The notes under the pieces were generated by a model. It made no database searches. It was given only the letters and a program-made list of their open reading frames with translations, and had not been told where the DNA came from. Below, piece by piece: positions 26,045-34,967 of a stretch of DNA of 64,000 bases. Location of the stretch: assembly GCF_944377805.1 (NCBI RefSeq), contig NZ_CALWFZ010000004.1, positions 81,161 to 145,160 on the forward strand, given 5' to 3'. Both the position numbers and the translations under genes were made by a program. The stretch comes from an uncultured Mediterraneibacter sp. Its GTDB lineage: Bacteria; Bacillota; Clostridia; Lachnospirales; Lachnospiraceae. Position 1 is the first letter of the stretch; each line of letters starts with the position of its first letter.

Positions 26045-26772
26045 GATAGGTTCTCCTTTATAATGTCATGCCCCAGATCCGCCAGTGGAATCAGCTGGAG
26101 AGTCTGACCATCCCCGACATCTGCGTACATCTCCAGACGTTTATAGGAAAATGACGGCTCTGTCCGGGGTTCACCGGTCTGCTGCTTCATATATTTGACA
26201 AAAGTGTCCATAATCAGATCCGGTTTCAGATTCTCAGAACTTCCGGCAGCCGTCTGAACACGCAGTCCTTCCTCACAGAACTCCCACCGGTAGATCAGAG
26301 GCCTGATGTCTATCATGCGTTCACTTCTCTTTGTCTGTTTGATCACAGAGATCATATCCTGAGCCATGAATTCAGAAAAATATTGACGCATCGGTTCGCT
26401 CCACACAAACCCGTTTGGCCTGATCAGATAGTCCGCTCCGGCGAGAATCGTCATACCGGTCATTTTCTTCTCTTCTGCTATCTGTCTAAAACTTAATATT
26501 TCGATTCCTTCCACAGATACTTCGTTCATTCTGCGGACTGCCTCCCGGCTTTCAATGGGGGACGTCAGCTCAATATCCAGATATTCGCCGTCGCTTTCAA
26601 GACCGATTCCAAGGGGACTGGCAAAAGACATAATCATATGCGGGCTGTATCCCCCGGTAAATGCGATTGGAATATCCGCTCTTCGCATCACTTTCTGAAA
26701 AAACCGCATAACATCAAGATGTCCGATAAAGCGGAGAACTCCATACTTTCGGAATTTAATTCTTGCCTTCAT
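26041..26772 (-). CDS. TIGR03936 family (DUF2344) radical SAM-linked protein
   Basis: A protein of unknown function that accompanies the TIGR03960 radical SAM enzyme; in some bacteria the two are fused. Typical segments are RIKFRKYGVLRFIGHLDVMR and GGYSPHMIMSFASPLGIG. An in-frame GTG at 26781 lies inside the AGGAGGTG ribosome binding site, so the ATG at 26772 is preferred (243 residues). It overlaps the end of the radical SAM gene. Confidence 0.88.
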   Translation of the reverse strand: MKARIKFRKYGVLRFIGHLDVMRFFQKVMRRADIPIAFTGGYSPHMIMSFASPLGIGLESDGEYLDIELTSPIESREAVRRMNEVSVEGIEILSFRQIAEEKKMTGMTILAGADYLIRPNGFVWSEPMRQYFSEFMAQDMISVIKQTKRSERMIDIRPLIYRWEFCEEGLRVQTAAGSSENLKPDLIMDTFVKYMKQQTGEPRTEPSFSYKRLEMYADVGDGQTLQLIPLADLGHDIIKENLS

Positions 26773-28621
26773 AACAGACACCTCCTCCGAATCTGGCAGC
26801 TCCGCATCCGGAGCATCTTTCCCGGCAGTTTGGCGTCACCGTTCCTTCTACGGCCCGCTCCCACTCCTTGCGAAGAAAAGCGCGGCTTACACCAATGTCT
26901 ATAAAATCCCACGGGAAAAGTTCATTTTCTCCCCGCTCCCTCAGATTATAAAATGAGAGATCCACACTGGTATCTTCAAAGGCCTGCATCCACAGATCAT
27001 TGCGGAATGTCTCTGTCCATGAATCATAGAGACAGCCCAGACGGTAGGCCCTTTCGATCACCAGGCCGACTTTTCTGTCGCCTCTGGCCATTACCCCTTC
27101 CAGCACCGTGACCTGCGCGTCATGCCAGTTATACTTCAGACTTTTGCGGTTCAACTGATCCCCAAATTCGTCTCTTACGATATGGGCTCTCCTTTCATAT
27201 TCTTCAGCCGTACACATAGAAGCCCACTGGAACGGAGTGAACGGTTTGGGAACAAAGAAGGAGGAACTGGCAGTGATCTGACATTTTCCGTGGCGCTGTT
27301 CCTTGGGGATTTCGTAGTATCTGCGGGCAACTCTGTCTGACAGACGGGCAATTTCCTTCATATCTTCCTCTGTCTCTGTGGGAAGTCCCAGCATAAAATA
27401 CAGCTTCACCTTGCTCCAGCCCCCGTCAAATGCCTGTCCCGCTCCATTGATGACATCTTCTTCTGTCAGTCCTTTGTTGATGACATCGCGCATTCTCTGG
27501 GAGCCCGCCTCCGGGGCGAATGTAAGGCTGCTCTTGCGAATATCCTGTACTTTACTCATCACATCGAGGGAAAACGCGTCGATGCGCAGAGACGGAAGCG
27601 AGATGTTGATTCCCTTCTCCTTAAATTCCTCTATCAGAAAAGTTACGAGTTCTTCCAGCTTCGAGTAGTCGCTTGAACTTAAGGAACTAAGGGAAATCTC
27701 TTCGTGTCCTGTATTTTTCAACATTGTACGGGCGTAATTTTTGAGCCTGTCCACATCGCGCTCACGCGTCGGCCGGTAGATCATTCCCGCCTGGCAGAAC
27801 CGGCAACCCCGGATACAGCCCCTCTGGATCTCCAGAACGACTCTGTCCTGTGTCGCCTTTATGAAAGGAACCACAGGATTCATAGGATATGAGGCGTCTG
27901 AGACATCCATAACCACCTGTTTTCTGACTCTGGCAGGTGCGTGAGAATTTACAGGAAGAAAAGACTTGAGTGTTCCATCCTCATTGTAGGAGGCAGTGTA
28001 AAACATAGGAACATAGATTCCTTCAATCTGCGCTGCTCTCTCCAGAAATTCCGCTCGTGGCTTTCCCGAGTGTTTCCAGATTCTGTAGGCATCCAAAAGT
28101 TCGTCGTATACCGTCTCACCCTCTCCGATATAGAAAAGGTCGAAGAATTCGGCCAGAGGCTCAGGATTATAAGCACATGGACCGCCTCCGATGACGAAAG
28201 GATCATCCTCTGTCCTGTCAGCCGCATGAAGAGGAATCCGGCTTAAGTCCAGGATCTGCAGGATGTTGGTATAACACATCTCGAACTGAATGGTGATGCC
28301 GAGAAAATCAAAGTCACGGACGGGATCCTGTGATTCCAGAGCAAAAAGAGGAATGTCTCTGTCCCTCAGTATTTTATCCAGATCGAGCCACGGTGAATAG
28401 ACGCGTTCGCACCACACATCCTCTCGGCGGTTGAACATGTCATATAGGATCTGGATCCCCAAATGTGACATGCCGATTTCGTAAACGTCGGGAAAGCACA
28501 TGGCAAAGCGAATATCAACTTTATCTTTGTCCTTCATTACGGAATTTACTTCGCCTCCGATATAGCGGGCCGGTTTTTCTACTTTTAATAAAATATCGTC
28601 GCTTAGAGCAAGTTTTCTCAT
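26756..28621 (-). CDS. TIGR03960 family B12-binding-like radical SAM protein
   Basis: A 621-residue radical SAM enzyme of unknown substrate. A cobalamin-binding-like N-terminal half is followed by the radical SAM cluster motif CxxxCxxC in RGCIRGCRFCQAG near residue 280 and a TIM-barrel region. Several cysteines near the C-terminus (CRERCSGCGAARFGGGVC) suggest another metal site. AAAGGAC precedes the ATG at 28621; the longer frame has no ribosome binding site. It is co-transcribed with the TIGR03936 and RNase G genes, which points to an RNA-related role by context only. Confidence 0.88.
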   Translation of the reverse strand: MRKLALSDDILLKVEKPARYIGGEVNSVMKDKDKVDIRFAMCFPDVYEIGMSHLGIQILYDMFNRREDVWCERVYSPWLDLDKILRDRDIPLFALESQDPVRDFDFLGITIQFEMCYTNILQILDLSRIPLHAADRTEDDPFVIGGGPCAYNPEPLAEFFDLFYIGEGETVYDELLDAYRIWKHSGKPRAEFLERAAQIEGIYVPMFYTASYNEDGTLKSFLPVNSHAPARVRKQVVMDVSDASYPMNPVVPFIKATQDRVVLEIQRGCIRGCRFCQAGMIYRPTRERDVDRLKNYARTMLKNTGHEEISLSSLSSSDYSKLEELVTFLIEEFKEKGINISLPSLRIDAFSLDVMSKVQDIRKSSLTFAPEAGSQRMRDVINKGLTEEDVINGAGQAFDGGWSKVKLYFMLGLPTETEEDMKEIARLSDRVARRYYEIPKEQRHGKCQITASSSFFVPKPFTPFQWASMCTAEEYERRAHIVRDEFGDQLNRKSLKYNWHDAQVTVLEGVMARGDRKVGLVIERAYRLGCLYDSWTETFRNDLWMQAFEDTSVDLSFYNLRERGENELFPWDFIDIGVSRAFLRKEWERAVEGTVTPNCRERCSGCGAARFGGGVCYEGKN

Positions 28622-28709
28622 CAAAAAAGTCCTTTTCACTACTTGGCTTTATGAAAAAGCCGATAATTCCTATCAATTGTACTATATGCTTTTTGATCTG
28701 TCAAAGGCT

Positions 28710-29036
28710 CTATAAACTTTTCCACGCCTCTATAATATCCTCTGCGTCTATGTCGATCTCCCTTTCAATCTGATTTACAATGGCGGTGCTGTCTACTCTG
28801 GCGACTTCTGCGTCACTTTGCTCCATATACACAAAGCAGACAAAACAGAGAATACTGACTACAAGGCGCAGGTAAAATGTGCCGCCTGATGATTCGCGTT
28901 CACTGTCCTTTGATCCGTAGAGATCCTGACAGATCCTTCCGTATCGAGGATGAACTGCCGGAATCTCTTTTCGGTCATCATAGAGCTTTCTCGTCTGGCG
29001 CAGCAGCTCTCTGCGCCGCATCTCGGAATCGTTCAT
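28710..29036 (-). CDS. Hypothetical single-pass membrane protein
   Basis: A 108-residue protein I do not recognise. A charged N-terminal half (about 1-50, basic and acidic mixed) is followed by one membrane segment (about 53-71, FYLRLVVSILCFVCFVYM) and a short acidic outer tail. It lies between the his operon terminator and the radical SAM gene. Codon usage looks like the neighbours. Confidence 0.6.
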   Translation of the reverse strand: MNDSEMRRRELLRQTRKLYDDRKEIPAVHPRYGRICQDLYGSKDSERESSGGTFYLRLVVSILCFVCFVYMEQSDAEVARVDSTAIVNQIEREIDIDAEDIIEAWKSL

Positions 29037-29098
29037 GTATACTGCCTTTCTCCCCTGCCATATGCCACCTGTGATCTGAGAGACGTAAATGAGAGCAC

Positions 29099-29145
29099 CA
29101 AAAAACAGGGGAATAAATATTGTTTACCATAATTTATGCCCCTGT
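29099..29145 (-). terminator. Terminator of the his operon
   Basis: On the minus strand ACAGGGGCATAAAT pairs with ATTTATTCCCCTGT (one bulge) and is followed by TTTTTT. Confidence 0.82.
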
Positions 29146-29197
29146 CTGTTTTGATAGAACCGATATACTTTGGACTGGTTCTTATCGTATTTTTCAC

Positions 29198-30481
29198 TTA
29201 CCGGTCTGCGAGTTCCTGTGTGATATCCTCCCATGTGACGCCACGTTCCGCCATGAGAACCATCACATGATACAGAAAATCGGAAATCTCGTATTTAATC
29301 TCCTCCGGATTTGGATTTTTTGCCGCAATTACAATCTCCGTAGCCTCTTCTCCTACTTTTTTTAAGATTTTATCGATTCCTTTTTCAAACAGATAGTTTG
29401 TATAGGAGCCTTCTTTTGGGTGTTCCTTCCGATCAAGAATCGTGTTATATACAGCTTCAAAAATCTGAAGCGGATTTTTCGCGTCATAGTCGGCGCCGAC
29501 AATAGTGGTATAGAAACAGGAACGGTTCCCGGTGTGGCAGGCTGCCCCGATCTGTTCCACTTTTGCCAGGAGAGTATCTTTATCACAGTCTATGGAAAGT
29601 GACTTCACATACTGGTAATGTCCGGAAGTCTCACCCTTTACCCACTGGCTTTTTCTGCTTCTGCTAAAATATGTCATGCGTCCTGTTTTTACAGTATTGT
29701 CAAAAGCCTCCTCATCCATATAGGCGAGCATCAGGACTTCGTTCGTTTTATAATCCTGTACGACTACCGGAATCAGTCCGTCTGAGTTTAATTTGAATTC
29801 GGAAAAATCAAGAATACTCTCAAAGGATGTCATTCTGATCCCGGCATCCGAACAGATCTCCTTGAACTCATTGAAATCCATGTTCAGACTGCTGATAAAG
29901 AGCCCGGATACCCCTTTGATCCCGTCACATTTTAAGATTCTTAAAATCTCAGTCTGCTCCATCGTATCTGTCAGTACGACACAGGGAAGTTTGGTAATAT
30001 TCATAACGGAATTCAGGTCCAGTCTGTGCATAAACACTATTTCGGTACTATATTCCTCGATCAGATGCTGCTGTTTAAAGAGCGCATCAAAATCATTCAG
30101 AGAAACCGCAATCCGTTCTTTTCCAAAGCGTTTGGAAACTTCTTCGATCAGATCCATAGACAGAGACTTTGAAAAATTCAGGATTGCCCGCTTGGCCCCG
30201 GCATACAGAATCTTTTTTACATCTTCCGCGCGCCGGATATTGCCTCCGGCGATCATCGGTATGCTGATAACCCGATTGATTTTTTTGATCAGATCAATGG
30301 CTTCATCATGTTCTTCGTCCGATGTGGACAGATCAAACACAATCAGTTCATCCGCGCCCTTTTCACAGTATTGTTTGGCGAGCGCGACGACATCAGGGGC
30401 GAGAACACTCCTGTCGTCAAACCACTGTACGGCTTTTCCCCCGTCAATGAAAATGCAGGGGGTCAGTCTTTTATAACTCAT
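29198..30481 (-). CDS. hisIE: HisIE with an N-terminal, apparently inactive HisF-like barrel
   Basis: A three-domain protein of 427 residues from the ATG at 30481 (AAAGGAG upstream). HisI (about 222-320) carries [11 protein letters not shown] and the zinc-type cysteines in [11 protein letters not shown]; it opens the ring of phosphoribosyl-AMP. HisE (about 330-427) with [13 protein letters not shown] hydrolyses phosphoribosyl-ATP. Residues 1-215 resemble HisF ([15 protein letters not shown] and [13 protein letters not shown]), but the two catalytic aspartates appear as phenylalanine and asparagine, so cyclase activity is unlikely. It is the last gene of the his operon. Confidence 0.88.
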   Translation of the reverse strand: MSYKRLTPCIFIDGGKAVQWFDDRSVLAPDVVALAKQYCEKGADELIVFDLSTSDEEHDEAIDLIKKINRVISIPMIAGGNIRRAEDVKKILYAGAKRAILNFSKSLSMDLIEEVSKRFGKERIAVSLNDFDALFKQQHLIEEYSTEIVFMHRLDLNSVMNITKLPCVVLTDTMEQTEILRILKCDGIKGVSGLFISSLNMDFNEFKEICSDAGIRMTSFESILDFSEFKLNSDGLIPVVVQDYKTNEVLMLAYMDEEAFDNTVKTGRMTYFSRSRKSQWVKGETSGHYQYVKSLSIDCDKDTLLAKVEQIGAACHTGNRSCFYTTIVGADYDAKNPLQIFEAVYNTILDRKEHPKEGSYTNYLFEKGIDKILKKVGEEATEIVIAAKNPNPEEIKYEISDFLYHVMVLMAERGVTWEDITQELADR

Positions 30482-30504
30482 GTATATCAGTTCTCCTTTT
30501 ATCT

Positions 30505-31095
30505 CTATAGTGTTCCCTTTGTGGACCACACTTCATTTATTCTCGGTTCTTTTGATACTGCCATGTCAAGCGCTTTCCCGAAGGACTTAAAGAGCGCCTC
30601 GGCCATATGATGATTGTTACCGGGTTCCAGAATCTTCATATGGAGATTCATGGAAGCGCTGCCGGACACTGCCTGGAAAAACTCCCGAATCATCTCGGTG
30701 TCCATTGTTCCGAGCATGTGGACTGTAAAACATGCATCGTATTTCAGATAAGGGCGCCCTGAGAGATCAATAGCAGACAGCGCAAGAGTCTCATCCATAG
30801 GCAGGATGAAATAGCCGTATCTGCGTATACCCGTTTTTAAGCCGAGCGCCTTACTGATTGCCTGCCCTAGCACGATTCCGGTATCTTCGATCGTGTGATG
30901 GCTGTCAACCTCAAGATCACCGTTTACTGTTACATCCAGATCAAAAAGTCCGTGACGCGCAAATCCGTCCAGCATATGATCAAAGAAAGGGATGCCGGTC
31001 TGTATTCGGTTCTGTCCGCGGCCGTCAAGGTTGATTGTCAGAGTAATATCGGTTTCTTTTGTCTTTCTTGTGACTGTAGCGATACGTGCTTCCAT
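30505..31095 (-). CDS. hisB: Imidazoleglycerol-phosphate dehydratase
   Basis: HisB removes water from imidazole glycerol phosphate, with two manganese ions held by histidine-rich motifs: [22 protein letters not shown] and [11 protein letters not shown]. The 196-residue monofunctional form lacks the phosphatase of the enterobacterial fusion. AAGGAGGA directs the ATG at 31095. It follows hisD by about 30 bases. Confidence 0.96.
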   Translation of the reverse strand: MEARIATVTRKTKETDITLTINLDGRGQNRIQTGIPFFDHMLDGFARHGLFDLDVTVNGDLEVDSHHTIEDTGIVLGQAISKALGLKTGIRRYGYFILPMDETLALSAIDLSGRPYLKYDACFTVHMLGTMDTEMIREFFQAVSGSASMNLHMKILEPGNNHHMAEALFKSFGKALDMAVSKEPRINEVWSTKGTL

Positions 31096-31128
31096 TTGTG
31101 TTCCTCCTTGCTTCAATCGCTCTTCGCC

Positions 31129-32427
31129 TTACTCTTCCTTCTCAAAGCGGACTCTGACGGAGTTGGCATGGGCGGTAAGATGTTCTGCTTCGGCAAATGT
31201 TTCAATATCCGTGTGTATTTCTTTCAGCGCTTCTCGTGAATAGGAAATTATGCTGGACTTTTTAATGAAATCGTCCACAGAGAGAGGGGAGAAGAATTTT
31301 GCTGTTCCGTTTGTAGGCAGTACATGATTCGGGCCGGCAAAATAGTCTCCCAACGGCTCGCTTGAATATTCCCCGATAAAGATTGCTCCGGCATTTCGGA
31401 TCTTCGTCATCACTTCAAATGGATTGGAAGTAACAATCTCCAGATGTTCGGAGGCGATTTCATTGGCTGCGTCAATGGCATCTTCCAGCGTTTCGGCGAT
31501 GAGAATATGACCATAGTTGTCCAGTGATTTCCGGATAATATCGCCGCGGGACAGCTCTTCTGTAAACCGGTCCGTCCAGTCAGATACTTCATATGCCAAT
31601 TTTTCGCTTGTGGTTACGAGAATCGCGCTTGCCATTTCGTCATGCTCCGCCTGGGAGAGCAGGTCGGCCGCTACATATTTCGGATTTGCGGTCTCATCTG
31701 CAAGGACGAGGATCTCGCTGGGACCGGCAATGGAATCAATGCTCACATGACCGTAAACCGCCTTCTTAGCCAATGCGACATAGATATTTCCAGGGCCGAC
31801 GATCTTGTCCACTTTCGGGATACTTTCTGTTCCGTATGCAAGCGCGGCAATTGCCTGGGCTCCGCCTGCCTTATAGATTTTGTCGGCGCCTGCCTCTTTT
31901 GCTGCGACCAGTGTTGTGGGGGTGACGCTGCCGTCTTTTCCGGGTGGGGTCACCATAATGATCTCGTCGACTCCGGCCACCTTGGCAGGTATAATGTTCA
32001 TCAATACAGATGACGGATAAGCTGCTTTTCCTCCGGGAACATAGACGCCTGCGCTTTTCAGAGGGGTAACTTTCTGTCCCAGGATAGTGCCGTCAGGCCG
32101 GCTGTCAAACCAGCTGTACTGCATCTGTTTTTCATGATAGGATCTGATATTTTTCAGCGCTTTACGAATGACCGCGATGAGCTGCTCGTCCACGCGGGAA
32201 TATGCGTTCTGGATTTCCTCCTTTGTGACAAGAACTGTATCAGATGTGATTCTGGCTCCGTCAAATTTCTCAGTATATTCAAAGAGCGCCTGATCTTTTC
32301 TTTTCCTGACATTGTCGACGATTTCCTGTACGCTGGCCTCGTATTTTCCGTAGCTGCTGGGGCTTCTTTTAAGAAGCGCCTCCAGCAGATGATTTTTTGT
32401 CGTTTGGTCTAGTCTCTCAATCCGCAT
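31129..32427 (-). CDS. hisD: Histidinol dehydrogenase
   Basis: HisD carries out the last two oxidations from histidinol to histidine using NAD and zinc. Typical sequences are YVPGGKAAYPSSVLM, VGPGNIYVALAKK, GPSEILVLAD and QAEHDEMASAI, with the zinc/catalytic histidines in GPNHVLPTNGTAKF. AAGGAGGA before the ATG at 32427 fixes the start (432 residues). The gene overlaps the hisG end by about ten bases. Confidence 0.96.
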   Translation of the reverse strand: MRIERLDQTTKNHLLEALLKRSPSSYGKYEASVQEIVDNVRKRKDQALFEYTEKFDGARITSDTVLVTKEEIQNAYSRVDEQLIAVIRKALKNIRSYHEKQMQYSWFDSRPDGTILGQKVTPLKSAGVYVPGGKAAYPSSVLMNIIPAKVAGVDEIIMVTPPGKDGSVTPTTLVAAKEAGADKIYKAGGAQAIAALAYGTESIPKVDKIVGPGNIYVALAKKAVYGHVSIDSIAGPSEILVLADETANPKYVAADLLSQAEHDEMASAILVTTSEKLAYEVSDWTDRFTEELSRGDIIRKSLDNYGHILIAETLEDAIDAANEIASEHLEIVTSNPFEVMTKIRNAGAIFIGEYSSEPLGDYFAGPNHVLPTNGTAKFFSPLSVDDFIKKSSIISYSREALKEIHTDIETFAEAEHLTAHANSVRVRFEKEE

Positions 32428-33076
32428 TTCTTCCTCCTTCACGAAGCAGTGTTCTCAGATCTGTGATAATCTTTTTAATCCGTTCATTTTCCATGCGCAT
32501 ACTTACCGGATTGACAATCATACGCGCTGACAGCGGGCAGACCTCCTCAAGAACTGAAAGGCCATTTTCCTTCAGTGTTGATCCGGTCTCTACGATGTCA
32601 ACGATTACTTCCGACAGTCCGACAATCGGTGCAAGCTCGATGGAACCGTTCATTTTTATGATCTCTACAGTCTGATGCTTTTTATTGTAAAAGTAGTCTT
32701 TGGCAATCTCCGGATATTTTGTGGCGACACGGATCAGTTCATGATGCTTTAAAAGCTCTGCCGCGCTTTCATAACCGCAGACGCACATCCGGCACTTTCC
32801 GAATCCGAGATCCAGCACTTCATGAACCTTCCTGCCTTCCTCAACGATCGTATCTCTCCCGACGACCCCGATGTCGGCAGCACCGTATTCGACATAGGTG
32901 GGGACATCCGGCCCTTTCGCGAGAAAAAATTTCAGCTTCAGTTCCTCGTTAGTAAAGATCAGTTTTCTGGAGTCTTTCTCTTTCATTTCCTCGCAGGTGA
33001 TTCCGAGGCTCTCCAACATCTCAAGTGTCTTGCTGGCAAGACGCCCTTTTGTCAGGGCAAAGGTTAAATATCTCAT
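32417..33076 (-). CDS. hisG: ATP phosphoribosyltransferase, short form
   Basis: HisG joins ATP and PRPP in the first step of histidine synthesis. At 219 residues it is the short form, without the C-terminal regulatory domain, and therefore needs HisZ, which is encoded directly upstream. LTFALTKGRLASKTLEML and the PRPP-binding IVDIVETGSTLKENGL are visible. The ribosome binding site is AAAGGAG. Confidence 0.96.
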   Translation of the reverse strand: MRYLTFALTKGRLASKTLEMLESLGITCEEMKEKDSRKLIFTNEELKLKFFLAKGPDVPTYVEYGAADIGVVGRDTIVEEGRKVHEVLDLGFGKCRMCVCGYESAAELLKHHELIRVATKYPEIAKDYFYNKKHQTVEIIKMNGSIELAPIVGLSEVIVDIVETGSTLKENGLSVLEEVCPLSARMIVNPVSMRMENERIKKIITDLRTLLREGGRNAD

Positions 33077-33089
33077 AAGTACGGCTCCT

Positions 33090-34340
33090 TTAATTCTGCA
33101 TTTTCAGATCTACAAGTTTTTCTTCACCGGTCAGAAGGTTGAGCATTTCTATCTTTCCGTCGTCTCTCAGATAGAGCATGGCAGATGCCCCCGCACGGCG
33201 GGCATAATCTTCATAGCCTGCGCGCTCATCAGAAGCGTCGCGCTTGATCAGCTCAATATTGCGTCCCTTTCCCCTAAAACTGCACGCAAGAGAAATGGCG
33301 TGCTCCTCGGTCTGCTCCGTGTAGATGATCAGATTCCGGTGAATCGGTTCCACGGCAATCTTCTGGCGGTTCAGAGCATTCATCAGCTCATCAAGAATGA
33401 TTGCGAATCCGATAGACGGGGTATCTTTTCCGAATTTGCCAAGCAGATGGTCGTACCGGCCTCCCCGAACGATGGCGTCTCCGGTACCATATGTATAAGC
33501 ACGGAAGATAATGCCCGTATAGTATCCGTAACTTCCAATCATACTCAGATCAAATGCAACATGCTCTTCTGCTCCGTACAGCTTGAGAAGACGATATATA
33601 TGCTGAAGCCTTGTTATACCCAGGCGGGCGTTCAGATCCGGTGCGATTCTCAGAGCTTCCTCAAGAATTTCCGGGCCGCCTGTCAGTTCAGGAAGTATGT
33701 GAAACGCCTTTCTGACACTCTCTTTTACTTTATTGCTGTCAAGTATCTCCTCTATCCCAAAATAGTTGCGGTTTGTAATAAGAGCGCGTATTTCCCGGTT
33801 TTGCGCTTCATCCAGCGCAGCGGCTTCCATCAGGCCGCGGATAAAGTCAATGTGCCCTATACTGATCTGGAATTCACTCAGACCGACTTTTTTCAGTCCG
33901 TCCACGACCATTGCAATCATCTCGACATCTGCCTCGATGGAGTCGAGTCCGATCAGCTCCGCCCCAAGCTGCGTATTCTCTTTTAGACGGCCCTGATAGC
34001 TGGTATGATTGATAAACGTATTGCCCGCATAACAGAGACGCACGGGGCAGTCTTCTGTCTCAAAGAGCGTGGCCGCCGCTCTGGCAACAGACGGAGTAAT
34101 ATCCGGTCTGAGCGCCAGAATATTCCCTTCTCTGTCAAAAAACTTATATAACTCCTGAGTGGAGGTAGAGCCGATCTCCTCCCGAAATACATCATAATAC
34201 TCAAACGTGGGAGTCTGTATATCCTGATAACCGTACAGATGAAGTACAGTATTCAGCTTTTTCTGAAGTGCAAGTTTGGTTTCGCATTCCTTGTTGTAAA
34301 TGTCCCGGACACCTTCCGGGGTATGAAGTTTTTGTTCCAT
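33090..34340 (-). CDS. hisZ: ATP phosphoribosyltransferase regulatory subunit HisZ
   Basis: HisZ is a histidyl-tRNA synthetase paralogue that forms an octamer with short HisG and senses histidine. The class II synthetase-like core has TPEGVRDIYNKE and LRPDITPSVARAAAT, followed by GGRYDHLLGKFGKDTPSIGFA. The pairing with short HisG and the his genes downstream argue against HisS. AGAGGAG precedes the ATG at 34340, giving 416 residues. It is the first gene of the operon. Confidence 0.93.
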   Translation of the reverse strand: MEQKLHTPEGVRDIYNKECETKLALQKKLNTVLHLYGYQDIQTPTFEYYDVFREEIGSTSTQELYKFFDREGNILALRPDITPSVARAAATLFETEDCPVRLCYAGNTFINHTSYQGRLKENTQLGAELIGLDSIEADVEMIAMVVDGLKKVGLSEFQISIGHIDFIRGLMEAAALDEAQNREIRALITNRNYFGIEEILDSNKVKESVRKAFHILPELTGGPEILEEALRIAPDLNARLGITRLQHIYRLLKLYGAEEHVAFDLSMIGSYGYYTGIIFRAYTYGTGDAIVRGGRYDHLLGKFGKDTPSIGFAIILDELMNALNRQKIAVEPIHRNLIIYTEQTEEHAISLACSFRGKGRNIELIKRDASDERAGYEDYARRAGASAMLYLRDDGKIEMLNLLTGEEKLVDLKMQN

Positions 34341-34390
34341 ATGCTTCTCCTCTTTCACTTTACCGTGCTAAAACACTAAATTTCCATGTA

Positions 34391-34419
34391 ATTATACGGA
34401 CTTTCCCCGTTCCTGTCAA
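34391..34419 (-). promoter_or_regulatory. Perfect consensus promoter of the his operon
   Basis: On the minus strand TTGACA (34414-34419) and TATAAT (34391-34396) are exactly 17 bases apart. The -35 box overlaps the stop codon of recU. Only about 50 bases lie between it and hisZ, too few for a T-box. Confidence 0.88.
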
Positions 34420-34961
34420 TCCCTCAGATCCAGATCTTTCTGTATATAATCGAGATAAGGAACGAAATATCCCTGTTTTAATTTCATAAACCATCCGGGC
34501 TCGATTTCATCATAGCGGAAACTTTTTCTTCCGCCTGTCTGCGCCCGGTCCCAGAATTTTCTGATCTGACGGTATCTCATATAGTACAGCTCATCTCTTG
34601 TGCTGTAGTAGATCAGAAGAAAAGCGATTCCTCCCTGCTTCTCAAACTTTTCCATAAAGTCTATCTGATGCTCATGGACATTCTGCAGAGGGAAGGTGTC
34701 AACGCTGCATTCTTTGGCATCAAAGCAGACCGGAATACCCTGAACTGCCCCGATGTAATCCACTGTGCTGATCTTATCAAAATAGGCCAGCGTGATGTGC
34801 CGTTTTTCCTGATCGATTCTGACCGGAGTGATCGGAGTTGGGATCTTCTGAATCAGGGCGAGTCCCATATCCGTGTACCGCTCGTTTGTATGATTGATAA
34901 ACTCCTCTAAAGTAGAACCTCTGAGACCTCTTGAATTCCATGTGGCCATTTCTCTTTCCAT
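34416..34961 (-). CDS. recU: Holliday junction resolvase RecU
   Basis: RecU cleaves four-way DNA junctions in Firmicutes and partners RuvAB (also in this window). The N-terminal NSRGLRGSTLEEFINHTNE and the catalytic STVDYIG/VCFDAKE residues are typical, and the 181 residues fit the family. An ATG at 34949 is another possible start; GGAG lies just upstream of the first ATG. It ends directly before the his promoter and follows an RluA-type gene. Confidence 0.92.
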   Translation of the reverse strand: MEREMATWNSRGLRGSTLEEFINHTNERYTDMGLALIQKIPTPITPVRIDQEKRHITLAYFDKISTVDYIGAVQGIPVCFDAKECSVDTFPLQNVHEHQIDFMEKFEKQGGIAFLLIYYSTRDELYYMRYRQIRKFWDRAQTGGRKSFRYDEIEPGWFMKLKQGYFVPYLDYIQKDLDLRD

Positions 34962-34967
34962 TCTCCT

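Noticed and set aside
32898-33986. Open frame of 362 codons on the plus strand
   Set aside because: It is antisense to hisZ and hisG, whose protein motifs are clear on the minus strand.
34340-34415. T-box or attenuator before the his operon
   Set aside because: Only about 50 bases lie between the -10 box and hisZ, with no terminator-like stem or T-box sequence.
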